From Mesorhizobium sp. AR02 (GTDB lineage: Bacteria > Pseudomonadota > Alphaproteobacteria > Rhizobiales > Rhizobiaceae), in the NCBI RefSeq assembly GCF_024746835.1, contig NZ_CP080531.1:744001-808000 (forward strand): a stretch of DNA of 64,000 bases, read 5' to 3'. Within the stretch, counting starts at the first letter, position 1; the number at the start of each line of letters is the position of its first letter. The notes beneath the pieces were generated by a model. It was given only the letters and a program-made list of their open reading frames with translations. It did not search any database and was not told the DNA's origin. Positions 8,112-17,620 of the stretch are shown here, one piece after another. The translations under genes were made by a program, and so were the position numbers.

Positions 8112-8146
8112 TAAGTCGCGTTCGCTTTCCTCAAGGAGTAGAAAAA

Positions 8147-9526
8147 ATGCTCGACCAGTCCAATGAACTCGCCGCCTGGGATCGCGACCACTTCTTCCAT
8201 CCCTCGACCCATATGGGCACGCATGCACGGGGCGAGAGCCAGACCCGCATCATGGCCGGTGGTGAAGGCGTCACCGTCTGGGACAACAATGGCAGGAAGA
8301 GCATCGATGCCTTCGCCGGCCTCTATTGCGTCAATGTCGGCTATGGCCGCCAGAAGATCGCCGATGCCATCGCCACCCAGGCCAGGAATCTCGCCTACTA
8401 CCACGCCTATGTCGGGCACGGCACCGAGGCCTCGATCACTCTGGCCAAGATGATCGTCGATCGCGCACCGAAAGGCATGTCGAGGGTCTATTTCGGCCTC
8501 TCCGGCTCGGATGCCAACGAAACCAACATCAAGCTGATCTGGTACTACAACAACGTGCTCGGCCGGCCGGAGAAGAAGAAGATCATCTCGCGCTGGCGCG
8601 GCTATCACGGTTCGGGCGTGATGACAGGGTCGCTGACCGGGCTCGACCTGTTCCACAACGCCTTCGACCTGCCGCGCGCGCCCATCCTGCACACCGAAGC
8701 GCCCTACTATTTCCGCCGCGCCGACCGCTCGATGAGCGAGGAGCAGTTTTCGCAGCATTGCGCCGACAAGCTCGAGGAGACGATCCTGGCCGAAGGGCCC
8801 GAAACCGTCGCCGCCTTCATCGGCGAGCCGATCCTCGGCACCGGCGGCATCGTGCCGCCGCCGGCCGGTTATTGGGAAAAGATCCAGGCGGTGCTGAAGA
8901 AATATGATGTGCTACTGGTCGCCGACGAGGTGGTCACGGGCTTTGGGCGGCTGGGCACCATGTTCGGCTCCGACCACTACGGCATCAAGCCGGATTTGAT
9001 CACCATCGCCAAGGGTCTGACCTCGGCCTATGCGCCCCTATCGGGCGTCATTGTCGCCGACAAGATGTGGCAGGTGTTGGTGCAGGGCTCCGACAAGCTC
9101 GGCTCGCTCGGCCATGGCTGGACCTATTCGGCGCATCCGATCTGCGTTGCCGCCGGTGTCGCCAATCTCGAACTGATCGACGAGATGGACCTTGTGACCA
9201 ATGCCAAGGAGATCGGCGCCTATTTCCGCGCCGAGCTGGCCAAGGCCGTCGGCGGGCATAAGAACGTCGGCGATGTGCGCGGCGACGGCATGCTGGCGGC
9301 GGTCGAGTTCGTCGCCGATCGGGATGACCGGGTGTTCTTCGAGGCTTCGCAGAAGATCGGACCGCAAGTGGCGACAGCGCTGGCCGCCAGCGGCGTCATC
9401 GGCCGCGCCATGCCGCAGGGCGACATCCTTGGCTTTGCGCCGCCGCTTTGCCTGACGCGTGAAGAAGCCGATATCGTCGTGTCGAAGACCGCCGATGCGG
9501 TGAAGAGCGTGTTTGCCAATCTCTGA
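8147..9526 (+). CDS. Class III PLP aminotransferase of the ectoine pathway (DoeD/Atf type)
   Basis: A 459-residue class III (omega) aminotransferase. The PLP lysine lies in ITIAKGLTSAYAPLSG, the aspartate in LLVADEVVTGFGR, and the phosphate-binding part in LSGSDANETNIK. In ectoine degradation this enzyme (atf, doeD) converts L-2,4-diaminobutyrate to aspartate semialdehyde, which the preceding ALDH oxidizes. The start is ATG at 8147 with AAGGAG close upstream. It resembles other omega-aminotransferases such as those for beta-alanine or putrescine, so the substrate call rests on neighbours. Confidence 0.8.
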   Translation: MLDQSNELAAWDRDHFFHPSTHMGTHARGESQTRIMAGGEGVTVWDNNGRKSIDAFAGLYCVNVGYGRQKIADAIATQARNLAYYHAYVGHGTEASITLAKMIVDRAPKGMSRVYFGLSGSDANETNIKLIWYYNNVLGRPEKKKIISRWRGYHGSGVMTGSLTGLDLFHNAFDLPRAPILHTEAPYYFRRADRSMSEEQFSQHCADKLEETILAEGPETVAAFIGEPILGTGGIVPPPAGYWEKIQAVLKKYDVLLVADEVVTGFGRLGTMFGSDHYGIKPDLITIAKGLTSAYAPLSGVIVADKMWQVLVQGSDKLGSLGHGWTYSAHPICVAAGVANLELIDEMDLVTNAKEIGAYFRAELAKAVGGHKNVGDVRGDGMLAAVEFVADRDDRVFFEASQKIGPQVATALAASGVIGRAMPQGDILGFAPPLCLTREEADIVVSKTADAVKSVFANL

Positions 9527-9534
9527 GATCGACC

Positions 9535-10638
9535 ATGAATGCGATAACCAGAACCATCCCCGCCACCATGGCCGCCGTGCTGCTCACCGGGCACGGCGGA
9601 CCGGAAAAGCTTGTCTACCGCACCGATGTGAAAGTGCCCGTACCTGCCGCCGCCGAAGTGCTGGTCAAGGTCACCGCTTGCGGCATGAACAACACCGATG
9701 TCTGGGTGCGCCAGGGCGCCTATGGCACGGAAGAGGATGCTGCCGCCGTGTCGACCTGGCGGAGGCAGGGCAACACGCTTGTTTTCCCGCGCATCCAGGG
9801 CACCGACACGGTGGGCACCATCGTTGCTGTCGGCGAAGGCGTCTCGCCGGACCGTGTCGGCGAACGGGTGATGGTCGATTTCTCCATCTACAACCGCGAC
9901 GACGATTCGCTGGCCGACATCGACTATATGGGCCATGGCCGCGATGGCGGTTACGCCGAGTACCAGACCGTGCCGGCACAGAATGCGCATGTTGTCGACA
10001 CGGATATGAGCGATATCGAACTCGCCACCTTCTGCTGTGCGTATCTCACCGGTGAACAGATGCTGGAACGCGCTGGCTTGAAGGCTGGCGAGCGCGTGCT
10101 GGTCACTGGCGCCTCGGGTGGCGTTGGCTCCGGCATCGTGCAACTGGCGCGGGCGCGCGACGCGATCCCCTATGCAATCGTCGGCAAGGGCAAGGAACAG
10201 GCGGTGCTCAACATCGGCGCCGAGGCCGTGATCACCCGCGGCGTCGCCGACCTGCCGCAAGCCGTGACTGAGGCGACCGGCGGCAAGCCGATCGACGTCG
10301 TGGCCGACCTCGTCGGCGGCGCGATCTTCAACGACCTGCTGCGTATCCTGCGGCCCGAGGGCCGCTACACCACCGCCGGCGCGATCGCCGGCCCGGTTGT
10401 GCAGCTTGATCTCAGGACCATGTATCTCAAGCAGTTGCAGTTGCATGGTTCGAGCCAGGGCACGCGCGCCGATTTCCGCCGCATCGTCGGCTATATCGAG
10501 GCGAAGAAAATCCGGCCGCTGGTCGGCGGCGTCTACAAGCTCTCCGATTTTCACCACGCGCAAGCCGATTTCATCGCCAAGGATTTTGTCGGCAAGCTGG
10601 TGGTGGTGCCCGACGCCGTCGCGGAGCGGTCGGCGTAG
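9535..10638 (+). CDS. Medium-chain dehydrogenase, quinone-oxidoreductase (zeta-crystallin) type
   Basis: A 367-residue MDR protein. An N-terminal GroES-like part (CGMNNTDVWVRQGAYG) is followed by a Rossmann cofactor domain with VTGASGGVGSGIVQLAR near residues 185-201. It lacks the four-cysteine structural zinc lobe of true zinc alcohol dehydrogenases, which fits the NADPH:quinone reductase or enoyl reductase group. It follows the aminotransferase by 8 bases and could belong to the ectoine transcript, but no role there is known to me. The region 10639-10775 shows no gene. Confidence 0.7.
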   Translation: MNAITRTIPATMAAVLLTGHGGPEKLVYRTDVKVPVPAAAEVLVKVTACGMNNTDVWVRQGAYGTEEDAAAVSTWRRQGNTLVFPRIQGTDTVGTIVAVGEGVSPDRVGERVMVDFSIYNRDDDSLADIDYMGHGRDGGYAEYQTVPAQNAHVVDTDMSDIELATFCCAYLTGEQMLERAGLKAGERVLVTGASGGVGSGIVQLARARDAIPYAIVGKGKEQAVLNIGAEAVITRGVADLPQAVTEATGGKPIDVVADLVGGAIFNDLLRILRPEGRYTTAGAIAGPVVQLDLRTMYLKQLQLHGSSQGTRADFRRIVGYIEAKKIRPLVGGVYKLSDFHHAQADFIAKDFVGKLVVVPDAVAERSA

Positions 10639-10775
10639 TTCAGAAATCCAGGCATCCTCGCTTCTGCCCGCTGCCATAATCGGAATGGCTTGCAGTCCAG
10701 CCGGCAAGCCGCCACAAACGGTGACGCCCGCCGCGCCGCAGGTCCGGGCCTCTGGTCACAAGATACAGGCGAGAC

Positions 10776-12272
10776 ATGACAGCCCGGATGATACTGCTCG
10801 ACGCCAAGCCGCTCGGCGTGGCCGATGTCGCCGAGATCGCACGCCGCAACGCCCGGCTGATGCTGGGCGAAGACGCGATGCGCCGCGTCCAGGCGAGCCG
10901 CGCCCTCATCGAACATCTCACTGGGCTTGGCAAGCCGATGTACGGCGTCACCACGGGCCTCGGCGCTTGTGTCGACACGCCGCTGGCGCAGGCCGACCTG
11001 ATCGCCTTCCAGCACAGCGTGCCGCTCAGCCACAGCATGGGCATCGGACCGGCGCTGCCAACCGAGGCAGTGCGGGCGATGATGATCGCGCGCATTTCAG
11101 GCATGGCCGCCGGTGGCACCGGCACCTCCGAGCGCGTGGTCATGGGCCTTGTGGCGGCGCTGAACGCCGGCGTCCATCCGGTGATCCCGACCTGGGGATC
11201 GATCGGCGCGGCAGACCTTGCCCATCTCGGCCATATGGCAAGGTCGCTACGCGGCGATGGCGAGGCGGAGTTCCAGGGCAGGATCATGCCCTCCGCCGAG
11301 GCGCTTGCGCTCGCCGGTCTAGAACCGCTCGACCTGCGCGAAAAGGACGGCCACGCCATCATCGTCGCCAACAGCCTGTCGACCGGAACAGCATGCCTGT
11401 GCCTCGAAGACGTCGCCCATCTCATCGACTGGGCGCTGGCAGCGGTCGCCCTCAACTATGAGGCATTCCGCTCTTCCCTCACCGCGATCGACGAGGATGC
11501 CCTGGCGGCCCGGCCGGCCTTCGGCCAGCGCGAGATCGGCGCGCGGCTGCGCACAGAACTGGCCGGTAGCGGCCTGTGGAAGGACAGAGCGGCGCGGCGT
11601 CTGCAGGATCCGCTCAGCTATCGCTGCGTGCCGCAGGTCTGGGGTGGCCTGCTCAATGCGTTCGAACAGGCGCGGCGGGCGACCGAAATCGAACTGACCC
11701 ATTCGGGCGACAACCCCGTGATCCTGGCCGAGGGAGAACGGGTGATTTCCAACGGCAATTTCGACCTCACGGCGATGACGCTGGCCTTTGAACAGCTCGG
11801 CCAGGCCCTCGCGCATTGCGCGGTCGGCACCGCCAACCGCTGCATGAAACTGATGTCGCCGACCATCGCCGACCTGCCACGCTTCCTGTCGGCCAGGGGT
11901 GGCAGCCGCCAGGGCTACGCGGAACTGCAGAAGCCGTTGTCCGCGCTGGAAGCCGAAATCCGGCATCTCGCCAACCCGATGTCGCTCAGCCCGCTCGCCG
12001 TTTCGGACGGCATCGAGGATCAGTCGTCGATGGCACCGCGGGTGGTGGCCAAGACCGCCGAGATCATCGAGCGCATGCGTTATCTCGTGGCGATGGAGCT
12101 GATCTTCGCGGCGACGGGCGTCGAACTGCGCGGCGTCGTCGACAGCATGGGCGAAGGGCCGCAGCGCACCTTCGCCGCCGTGCGCGCGCTCGTCAGCCCG
12201 CTCGACGACGACCGCGAGATGAGCACCGACATGACACGGATGGCGCGGATGGTGGCAGGACCAAGATACTGA
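10776..12272 (+). CDS. Histidine/phenylalanine ammonia-lyase-fold protein with altered MIO motif
   Basis: A 498-residue protein of the HAL/PAL/TAL family by overall pattern: YGVTTGLGACVD near residue 52, the GS.GA region at 141-147, HSGDNPV and GNFDLTAMTLAFEQL in the central part, and SLSPLAVSDGIEDQSSMAP near the C-terminus. These enzymes deaminate aromatic amino acids using MIO, a cofactor formed from an internal Ala-Ser-Gly. Here the expected GS-V/I-GASGDLA reads GSIGAADLA, one residue shorter and without the serine. Standard MIO cannot form. It may use other chemistry, be a non-catalytic homologue, or belong to a subgroup I do not recognise. Confidence 0.7.
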   Translation: MTARMILLDAKPLGVADVAEIARRNARLMLGEDAMRRVQASRALIEHLTGLGKPMYGVTTGLGACVDTPLAQADLIAFQHSVPLSHSMGIGPALPTEAVRAMMIARISGMAAGGTGTSERVVMGLVAALNAGVHPVIPTWGSIGAADLAHLGHMARSLRGDGEAEFQGRIMPSAEALALAGLEPLDLREKDGHAIIVANSLSTGTACLCLEDVAHLIDWALAAVALNYEAFRSSLTAIDEDALAARPAFGQREIGARLRTELAGSGLWKDRAARRLQDPLSYRCVPQVWGGLLNAFEQARRATEIELTHSGDNPVILAEGERVISNGNFDLTAMTLAFEQLGQALAHCAVGTANRCMKLMSPTIADLPRFLSARGGSRQGYAELQKPLSALEAEIRHLANPMSLSPLAVSDGIEDQSSMAPRVVAKTAEIIERMRYLVAMELIFAATGVELRGVVDSMGEGPQRTFAAVRALVSPLDDDREMSTDMTRMARMVAGPRY

Positions 12273-12328
12273 GCGAGGCTCCCATCCGACAGCTGCCGTT
12301 TTTAAATCCGCGCGGCGGCAGGCCGATA

Positions 12329-13768
12329 TTATTGATAAGGCCCCCTGAGGTTCAGGCTCTCGGCCAGAAGGCAGAAGCGGTCGATCAGCCGGACAAGCTC
12401 CTCGCCCTGTTCGGCGACGATCGTGCCGCGCTCGGCGGGCGGCGTGTCCGACAGAGCCTGCCACAGCCGGCTTTGCCGATCGCAGACATCCGCCAGCTCG
12501 GAGCATTCGCCTGAGGTCAATTTCAAAAGGTGGTCCGCCGTCACCGGCCCGATGCCTTGGGGCGTTGTCGCCCCACGGGAAAGATAGCCCGGCGGTACGG
12601 TGCCCTTCGCATTCGCCACCGATTTGCGGCAGATGACGTCGAACAGTTGGTCGACGGCCTGTTTGGCGCCGGCAACGCGCGAGGGATGGTCCGTGTCGGC
12701 GGCGGCATGCGGCAGAAGTTCGAGTTTGTCGCCATGCCTTTCGACGAGGTCGAGATAAGGCAGCATCGGACCGGAAAGAGCGTCGGTCGAGGCATTCTTG
12801 AACAGGTCGGCATCGATTGCCGCATGGCGCACCCGGCCTGCATCCAGCGCGTCGCCAAGGGCCGCCACGTCGACAAGCTCGCCGCGATCGTAATTGACCA
12901 GCACCGCGCCCTTGTTCATGCGGGAGAGGACGTCCGCGCCGATGAGCCCGGCATTGGCGTAGCGGCCGCTTTGCGCATCCTGCTTGCCCAGTCCGACATG
13001 GACGCTGAGCACATCCGCGCCTTCGGCCGCGTCGCCGAGGTCCGCCGCAAAGGCGAAGCCCTCGGCTTCTATCCAGTCGCGGTGCCGTGGCCGTGCATGG
13101 ATCACCACGCGCATGCCGAAGGCGCGGGCAAGCTTGGCCACCTCGCGGCCGATATTGCCGTAGCCGATGACGGCAATCGTCTTGCCTTCGAGCTTCTCGG
13201 TCGGGAAATCGCGCAGTTCCCTGCCGGTGTCGAAAGCGCCGCGCGCCACCCGCTCGTGAAGCCTGTCGACCGGCAGGTCTGGCAGCACTTTGAGGATCGC
13301 CTTCATCACCATCTGCGCCGTGGCACGGCTGTTGATACCGGGCGTGTTCATCAGCACCGCAGTGCCGCCCTCGCCGCTGCCGCCACCCCAGGAGCGCGAG
13401 CCCATATTGCCGGTGCCGGCGCCGATCCGCACGCCCGCCAGCGGAAAGACGGTCTCTGCGGGCAGAAAGGTCGCGGCGGCGATGACGGCGTCATAGCGCC
13501 CGTCGCCCGCGGCTTCGATCAGCTCTTCGCGCGTGCTGAGGTCCGGCCGGTAGAAGAAATGCACCCGGCCACGTTCGAGGCCTGCTTTGTCGCCAAGTGC
13601 TGCCGCATGAAAGCGGCCACCCTTGGCCTCGATATGCGCGCGCACTTCGCTCGGGTCGGGCTTGCCGTCGGGCCCGAAACGCAGGCCGACCAGATCGCAG
13701 ATCAGCACGGCGTAGACGCTTTGCGGGTCGATTGGCTCCACGGCCTGTGTATTGGTGTTCGCGGTCAC
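12329..13768 (-). CDS. D-isomer-specific 2-hydroxyacid dehydrogenase (SerA-like)
   Basis: A 479-residue cytoplasmic NAD-dependent dehydrogenase. The catalytic part runs to about residue 370. It has the Rossmann motif VIGYGNIGREVAKLARAFGM, the catalytic arginine region VNYDRGELVD and the histidine in LLPHAAADT. A C-terminal extension of about 80 residues has no family I can name. Such enzymes interconvert 2-hydroxy and 2-oxo acids. I chose GTG at 13768, which has GAGGGA upstream; the longer frame begins at a TTG at 13795. It is the last gene of the long leftward operon from 23.3 kb and may handle a 2-oxo acid made by the flavoprotein upstream. Confidence 0.75.
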   Translation of the reverse strand: MTANTNTQAVEPIDPQSVYAVLICDLVGLRFGPDGKPDPSEVRAHIEAKGGRFHAAALGDKAGLERGRVHFFYRPDLSTREELIEAAGDGRYDAVIAAATFLPAETVFPLAGVRIGAGTGNMGSRSWGGGSGEGGTAVLMNTPGINSRATAQMVMKAILKVLPDLPVDRLHERVARGAFDTGRELRDFPTEKLEGKTIAVIGYGNIGREVAKLARAFGMRVVIHARPRHRDWIEAEGFAFAADLGDAAEGADVLSVHVGLGKQDAQSGRYANAGLIGADVLSRMNKGAVLVNYDRGELVDVAALGDALDAGRVRHAAIDADLFKNASTDALSGPMLPYLDLVERHGDKLELLPHAAADTDHPSRVAGAKQAVDQLFDVICRKSVANAKGTVPPGYLSRGATTPQGIGPVTADHLLKLTSGECSELADVCDRQSRLWQALSDTPPAERGTIVAEQGEELVRLIDRFCLLAESLNLRGPYQ

Positions 13769-13826
13769 GTCGTTTCCCTCATGCAAGAGCGGCAAGGCCT
13801 GCTGCGACAGCAGGTGTCCTGAACAA

Positions 13827-15092
13827 TCAGAACCTATCCGTCCGGAAGGGCGTCAGATCGATCACCGGCGGCAAACCGGCGGCAAGTTGCGACACGATCT
13901 TGCCGGTGACAGCGCCGCCAATGAGGCCCTGATGGCCGTGGCCGAAGGCATAGATGACATTCCTGGCCCGCGACGCCCGGTCGATGACCGGAATGCTGTC
14001 GGGCGTGCCTGGCCGATGTCCCATCCAGCGCGTGACCTCGCCAACCTCGAGTTTCCTGAACATCGGCCTCGCCTGCTTCAGGAGAACATCCGCGCGGTTC
14101 ATGTTGGCGGGTGCCTTCAGGCCGGCGAATTCGACATTGCCGGCGATCCGCAGTCCATCCTCCATCGGTGAGGCGACGAACTTGCGGTCGGCCGAAATGG
14201 TCTGGATGCGCAGGCCGGTATCGGCCCCCTTGACCATGATATGGTAGCCACGCTCGCTCTCGAGCGGAATACGGTCGCCAAGCTTGCGGGCGAGATCGCC
14301 CGACCAGGCCCCCGCGCACAGCACCACGGTTTCGACAGGCATGCGCCCGCCACCTTCAAGCCGCAGCGCCGAGGGACCATTGGGGCCCATGTCGAATCCG
14401 ATCACTTTCGCCCTGATGAAGCGCGCACCCTGGCGCGCCGCATGTTCGGCGAGCTTCGCAACAAGCCGGCCGGGATTGGGACACTGCCCCTGTTCGGGCA
14501 AATAGACCGCGCTCTTGAAAATCGGTGCCAGGGCCGGTTCGAGCTGGCGGATCTCGTCGGCATCGAGGATGTCGACCTTGACGCCATGCTCGCGCCGCAG
14601 CCCGAGCCCATAGGCGCTCTTCGACGGGCCGTCGGCGGTTTCATGGACGAAGAGCTGGCCGCGCTTCTGCAGAAGATCCTCGCAGCCGGCGGCCTTGATC
14701 AGCGGCTCGTAGCACTCGAATGTGTAACGGTGCAGAGAGCGCATCGCCGCCGATATCTCCTCGGCGCGCGGCTTGCGGCTGGCGGCGAGGAAGCGCAGCA
14801 GCCAGGGCAGCGCGTGCGGCAGATAGGCGAGCCGCACGATCAACGGACCTTCGGGATCCATCAGCCATTTCGGCACGTTGCGAAGCACGCCCGGCATCGC
14901 GTTCGGGATGCAGGAGCCCGGGCAGATGCCGCCGGCATTGCCGAATGAGCATTGTTCCTCGGACCCCGGCAAGGCCGGATCGACCACCTCGACGGCAAAA
15001 CCCTGATCGAGCAGGTAATTCGCGGTGCAGACGCCGATGATGCCGGCGCCGATGACCGTCACCTTGCCGCGCGGCGTGCTTGTCGATGCCAT
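13827..15092 (-). CDS. DadA-like FAD-dependent D-amino acid dehydrogenase
   Basis: A 421-residue DAO-family flavoprotein. The FAD-binding dinucleotide fold is at residues 10-40 (VTVIGAGIIGVCTANYLLDQG), followed by SFGNAGGICPGS, which resembles DadA. The C-terminus has the second FAD contact AFGHGHQGLIGGAVTG. Members oxidize D-amino or imino acids to 2-oxo acids and pass electrons to the respiratory chain. With a proline-racemase-family epimerase in the same operon, a D-hydroxyproline-type substrate is a fair inference. It lies 19 bases downstream of the aldolase gene. Confidence 0.75.
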   Translation of the reverse strand: MASTSTPRGKVTVIGAGIIGVCTANYLLDQGFAVEVVDPALPGSEEQCSFGNAGGICPGSCIPNAMPGVLRNVPKWLMDPEGPLIVRLAYLPHALPWLLRFLAASRKPRAEEISAAMRSLHRYTFECYEPLIKAAGCEDLLQKRGQLFVHETADGPSKSAYGLGLRREHGVKVDILDADEIRQLEPALAPIFKSAVYLPEQGQCPNPGRLVAKLAEHAARQGARFIRAKVIGFDMGPNGPSALRLEGGGRMPVETVVLCAGAWSGDLARKLGDRIPLESERGYHIMVKGADTGLRIQTISADRKFVASPMEDGLRIAGNVEFAGLKAPANMNRADVLLKQARPMFRKLEVGEVTRWMGHRPGTPDSIPVIDRASRARNVIYAFGHGHQGLIGGAVTGKIVSQLAAGLPPVIDLTPFRTDRF

Positions 15093-15111
15093 GATCGATC
15101 CGTTGTGCCGG

Positions 15112-15894
15112 TCAGGGTGCGATCGCGCTCGGCGTGCCGGCGCGGAAGGCCGGCAGCGACCGCGCCACCATCTGCTGCAGCATGCGGAAGTCGGAGAGAT
15201 AGGCCATGAAGCGATAGCCCAGCTTGCGCATGTCGACGCCGTAAGCGACCGAGCCGCAATGGATGCCAGGAATGACGCCAGCTTCCTTGCACTTGGCGGC
15301 GATGTATTCGATCGCCTCGTAGACGGCGGGATAGCGCGGGTCGAAACCGGGTGCCTCGCCCATGGTCACCGCAAGGTCCGACGGACCGACGAAGATGGCG
15401 TCGAGATTCGGCGTCTTCAGTATGTCTTCCAGGTTCTTCACCGCCTGCTCGCTCTCGATCATCGCCATGGTGATGATGGTGTCGTTGGCGTGCTGGAAAT
15501 AGTCCGCGCCGGCATAGAGTGAGGCGCGCAGCGGACCGACGCTGCGGCCGCCCTTAGGGAAATAGCGGCAGGCCTTGACGAAGGCATCCGCTTCCTCGGC
15601 GGTGTTGACCATCGGGCAGATCACACCATAGGCGCCGGCATCGAGCACCTTGCCGATGATCGCCGGGTCGTTCCACGGCACGCGCACCATCGGCGTCGTG
15701 TCCGTCGTCGAGATCGCCTGCAGCATCGGCACCGCGTCGACATAGTCCGTCGCGCCATGCTGGAGGTCGACAGTCAGCGCGTCCCAGCCCTGCTGGGCCA
15801 TCAGTTCCGCCGAGATCGACGACGGAATGCCGAGCCAGCCCGTCACCACTTCGCCGCCGGCGGCCCAGATGTCCTTCACCTTGTTCTTGCGCAT
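15112..15894 (-). CDS. HpcH/HpaI class II aldolase
   Basis: A 260-residue metal-dependent aldolase of the HpcH/HpaI family, including 2-keto-3-deoxy-glucarate and 4-hydroxy-2-oxoheptanedioate aldolases. Family landmarks are VDLQHGATDY near residue 42 (catalytic His area), PMVRVPWNDP, MAMIESEQAVKNLEDIL (metal-binding Glu) and DAIFVGPSDLAVTMG (metal-binding Asp). It should cleave a 4-hydroxy-2-oxo acid to pyruvate or a similar unit plus an aldehyde. It lies between GMC oxidoreductase and flavoprotein genes in one operon, so it is the likely carbon-carbon cleavage step. Confidence 0.8.
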   Translation of the reverse strand: MRKNKVKDIWAAGGEVVTGWLGIPSSISAELMAQQGWDALTVDLQHGATDYVDAVPMLQAISTTDTTPMVRVPWNDPAIIGKVLDAGAYGVICPMVNTAEEADAFVKACRYFPKGGRSVGPLRASLYAGADYFQHANDTIITMAMIESEQAVKNLEDILKTPNLDAIFVGPSDLAVTMGEAPGFDPRYPAVYEAIEYIAAKCKEAGVIPGIHCGSVAYGVDMRKLGYRFMAYLSDFRMLQQMVARSLPAFRAGTPSAIAP

Positions 15895-15911
15895 AGTCTT
15901 GAGGTCCTTTG

Positions 15912-17606
15912 CTATTGTCGAGAATTCAAAATCAAGTCCGCCGCCTTTTCAGCGATGGCGATGGTCGTGATGTTGGTGTTGGCGGCGACGATCGTCGGCA
16001 TGATCGAGGCGTCGACGACGCGCAGGCCCTGCACGCCGCGCACGCGGCATTCGGCATCGAGCACCGCCAGCGGATCGCCGTCGGCGCCCATCTTGCAAGT
16101 GCCGGAGACATGCCAGCCCGACCAGACGGATTGCTTGACCCAGTCGGCGATCAGCTCTTCATTGCCGAGCATCGCCTGGATGCGGTCGGTGGTGCCGAAC
16201 TTGCGCTTGAGCAAGGTCTCGCGGAAGAAGGGCGCGTAGTCGAACAGGTAGGCCGCGGTCGCGGTCTTGACCCAGTTCGATGGCTTGCGGACGCTGAGCG
16301 CTCGCGCCTCGTCGCTGTAGCCGGCCAGGAACCAGGTGTTGACGTGCTGCTGGACATCGGGCGATTGCATGATCTTGCAGATGCGCCTGAAGCCATCGAC
16401 CAGGCGCATCAGGTCGCGGCCGTCGGAGGCCATGTTCAGATCGACGATCGGTTCATCGGTCTGGACCGCAGACTTCAACGTCACCGTGCCGCGCGAATAG
16501 GATTTGTTGACGCAGACATTGAGCGCGCCCATCGCCTTGCCGAGCGGATGCCAACCGGCGCGGTTGACCGGCATCAGCAGCATGTCGCCCGGATGGCAGT
16601 CGGCATAGTTGGAAGAATATCTGACGCCCAGGAAGATGTGGCGCCGCTGACCGGGCTTGAGCCGCGCGGATTTCTTGAAATGCGCGCCGACGGCTATATG
16701 CGGATGATCGGTCAGGTTCTCGCCGACGCCGGGGCGATCGGCGACCACTTCGATGCCCAGCCGCTTCAGCTGCGCCGCCGGCCCGATGCCGGCACGAAGC
16801 AGGATGGCTGGCGAATGCAGGGCGCCGGCTGAAACGATCGTCTCGTTGGCGTTGTAGATCTGTGTGCGGCCAGCGATCGTGACCTCGACGCCGGTGATGC
16901 GCGTCCCCTTGGTCACCAGTCTCTCAACGAAGGCATTGGCGAAGATGTGCAGGTTCTTGCGCGCGCGCGCCTCGGCGTCGAGATAGCCGATCGCCGTCGA
17001 CACGCGGCGGTCGTTCTCGTTCGACAAAGGCAGCGGGAACGAGCCGTCCTCGAAACTGCCATTGTAGTCCGGCCGGTAGGGATATTCGCTTTCCGTCTGC
17101 TTGAGCACGGATCTGGTGAAGCCGGCCCAATCCTTTGGAAAGACGCGGCGGATCGGAATCCGGCCGGTCTTGTTGTGAAGCTCGCCATCGAAATCGAGAT
17201 CGCGCTCGAGCTTCTTGAGGTAGGGCAGCATGCCGTCCCATCCCCAGCCGGGCAGGCCGAGACCTTCCCATTCGTCATAGTCATGCGGCAGGCCGCGCAC
17301 GGCGAACTGGCCGTTGATGCTGGAGCCGCCGCCCATCACCTTGGCCTGTTCGAGCTTGGCCGTCTTGACCACCTGCGCATTTTGCTTGGGCGAGCGGTTG
17401 AAGACGCGCAGTTCCGTCCAATGGTATTTCGGGTCGAAATAGGAGAGGCCGGGATAGCTGTCGGCGATCACCTCCGGGACGTCGTCCGGCGGCGTGTCGG
17501 GTCCGGCTTCGAAAAGCGCGACCTGTTTCGTCCCGTTCTCCGAGAGACGGCTGGCGAGCACGGCGCCTGCCGAGCCGCCGCCGACAATGATGTAATCGAA
17601 TTGCAT
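15912..17606 (-). CDS. GMC-family FAD oxidoreductase (choline/alcohol dehydrogenase-like)
   Basis: A 564-residue glucose-methanol-choline oxidoreductase. The N-terminal FAD fold is DYIIVGGGSAGAVLASRLSENG (residues 4-25), and the GMC signature surrounds GGGSSINGQFAVRG. The catalytic histidine is in GWHVSGTCKMG near residue 492, and the C-terminal FAD part is MPTIVAANTNITT. It has no signal peptide. It should oxidize a primary alcohol to an aldehyde, and the ALDH encoded 14 bases upstream could take the product to an acid. Choline itself is less likely, as no betaine genes are nearby. Confidence 0.8.
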   Translation of the reverse strand: MQFDYIIVGGGSAGAVLASRLSENGTKQVALFEAGPDTPPDDVPEVIADSYPGLSYFDPKYHWTELRVFNRSPKQNAQVVKTAKLEQAKVMGGGSSINGQFAVRGLPHDYDEWEGLGLPGWGWDGMLPYLKKLERDLDFDGELHNKTGRIPIRRVFPKDWAGFTRSVLKQTESEYPYRPDYNGSFEDGSFPLPLSNENDRRVSTAIGYLDAEARARKNLHIFANAFVERLVTKGTRITGVEVTIAGRTQIYNANETIVSAGALHSPAILLRAGIGPAAQLKRLGIEVVADRPGVGENLTDHPHIAVGAHFKKSARLKPGQRRHIFLGVRYSSNYADCHPGDMLLMPVNRAGWHPLGKAMGALNVCVNKSYSRGTVTLKSAVQTDEPIVDLNMASDGRDLMRLVDGFRRICKIMQSPDVQQHVNTWFLAGYSDEARALSVRKPSNWVKTATAAYLFDYAPFFRETLLKRKFGTTDRIQAMLGNEELIADWVKQSVWSGWHVSGTCKMGADGDPLAVLDAECRVRGVQGLRVVDASIMPTIVAANTNITTIAIAEKAADLILNSRQ

Positions 17607-17620
17607 GTGCTTGCGCTCGC

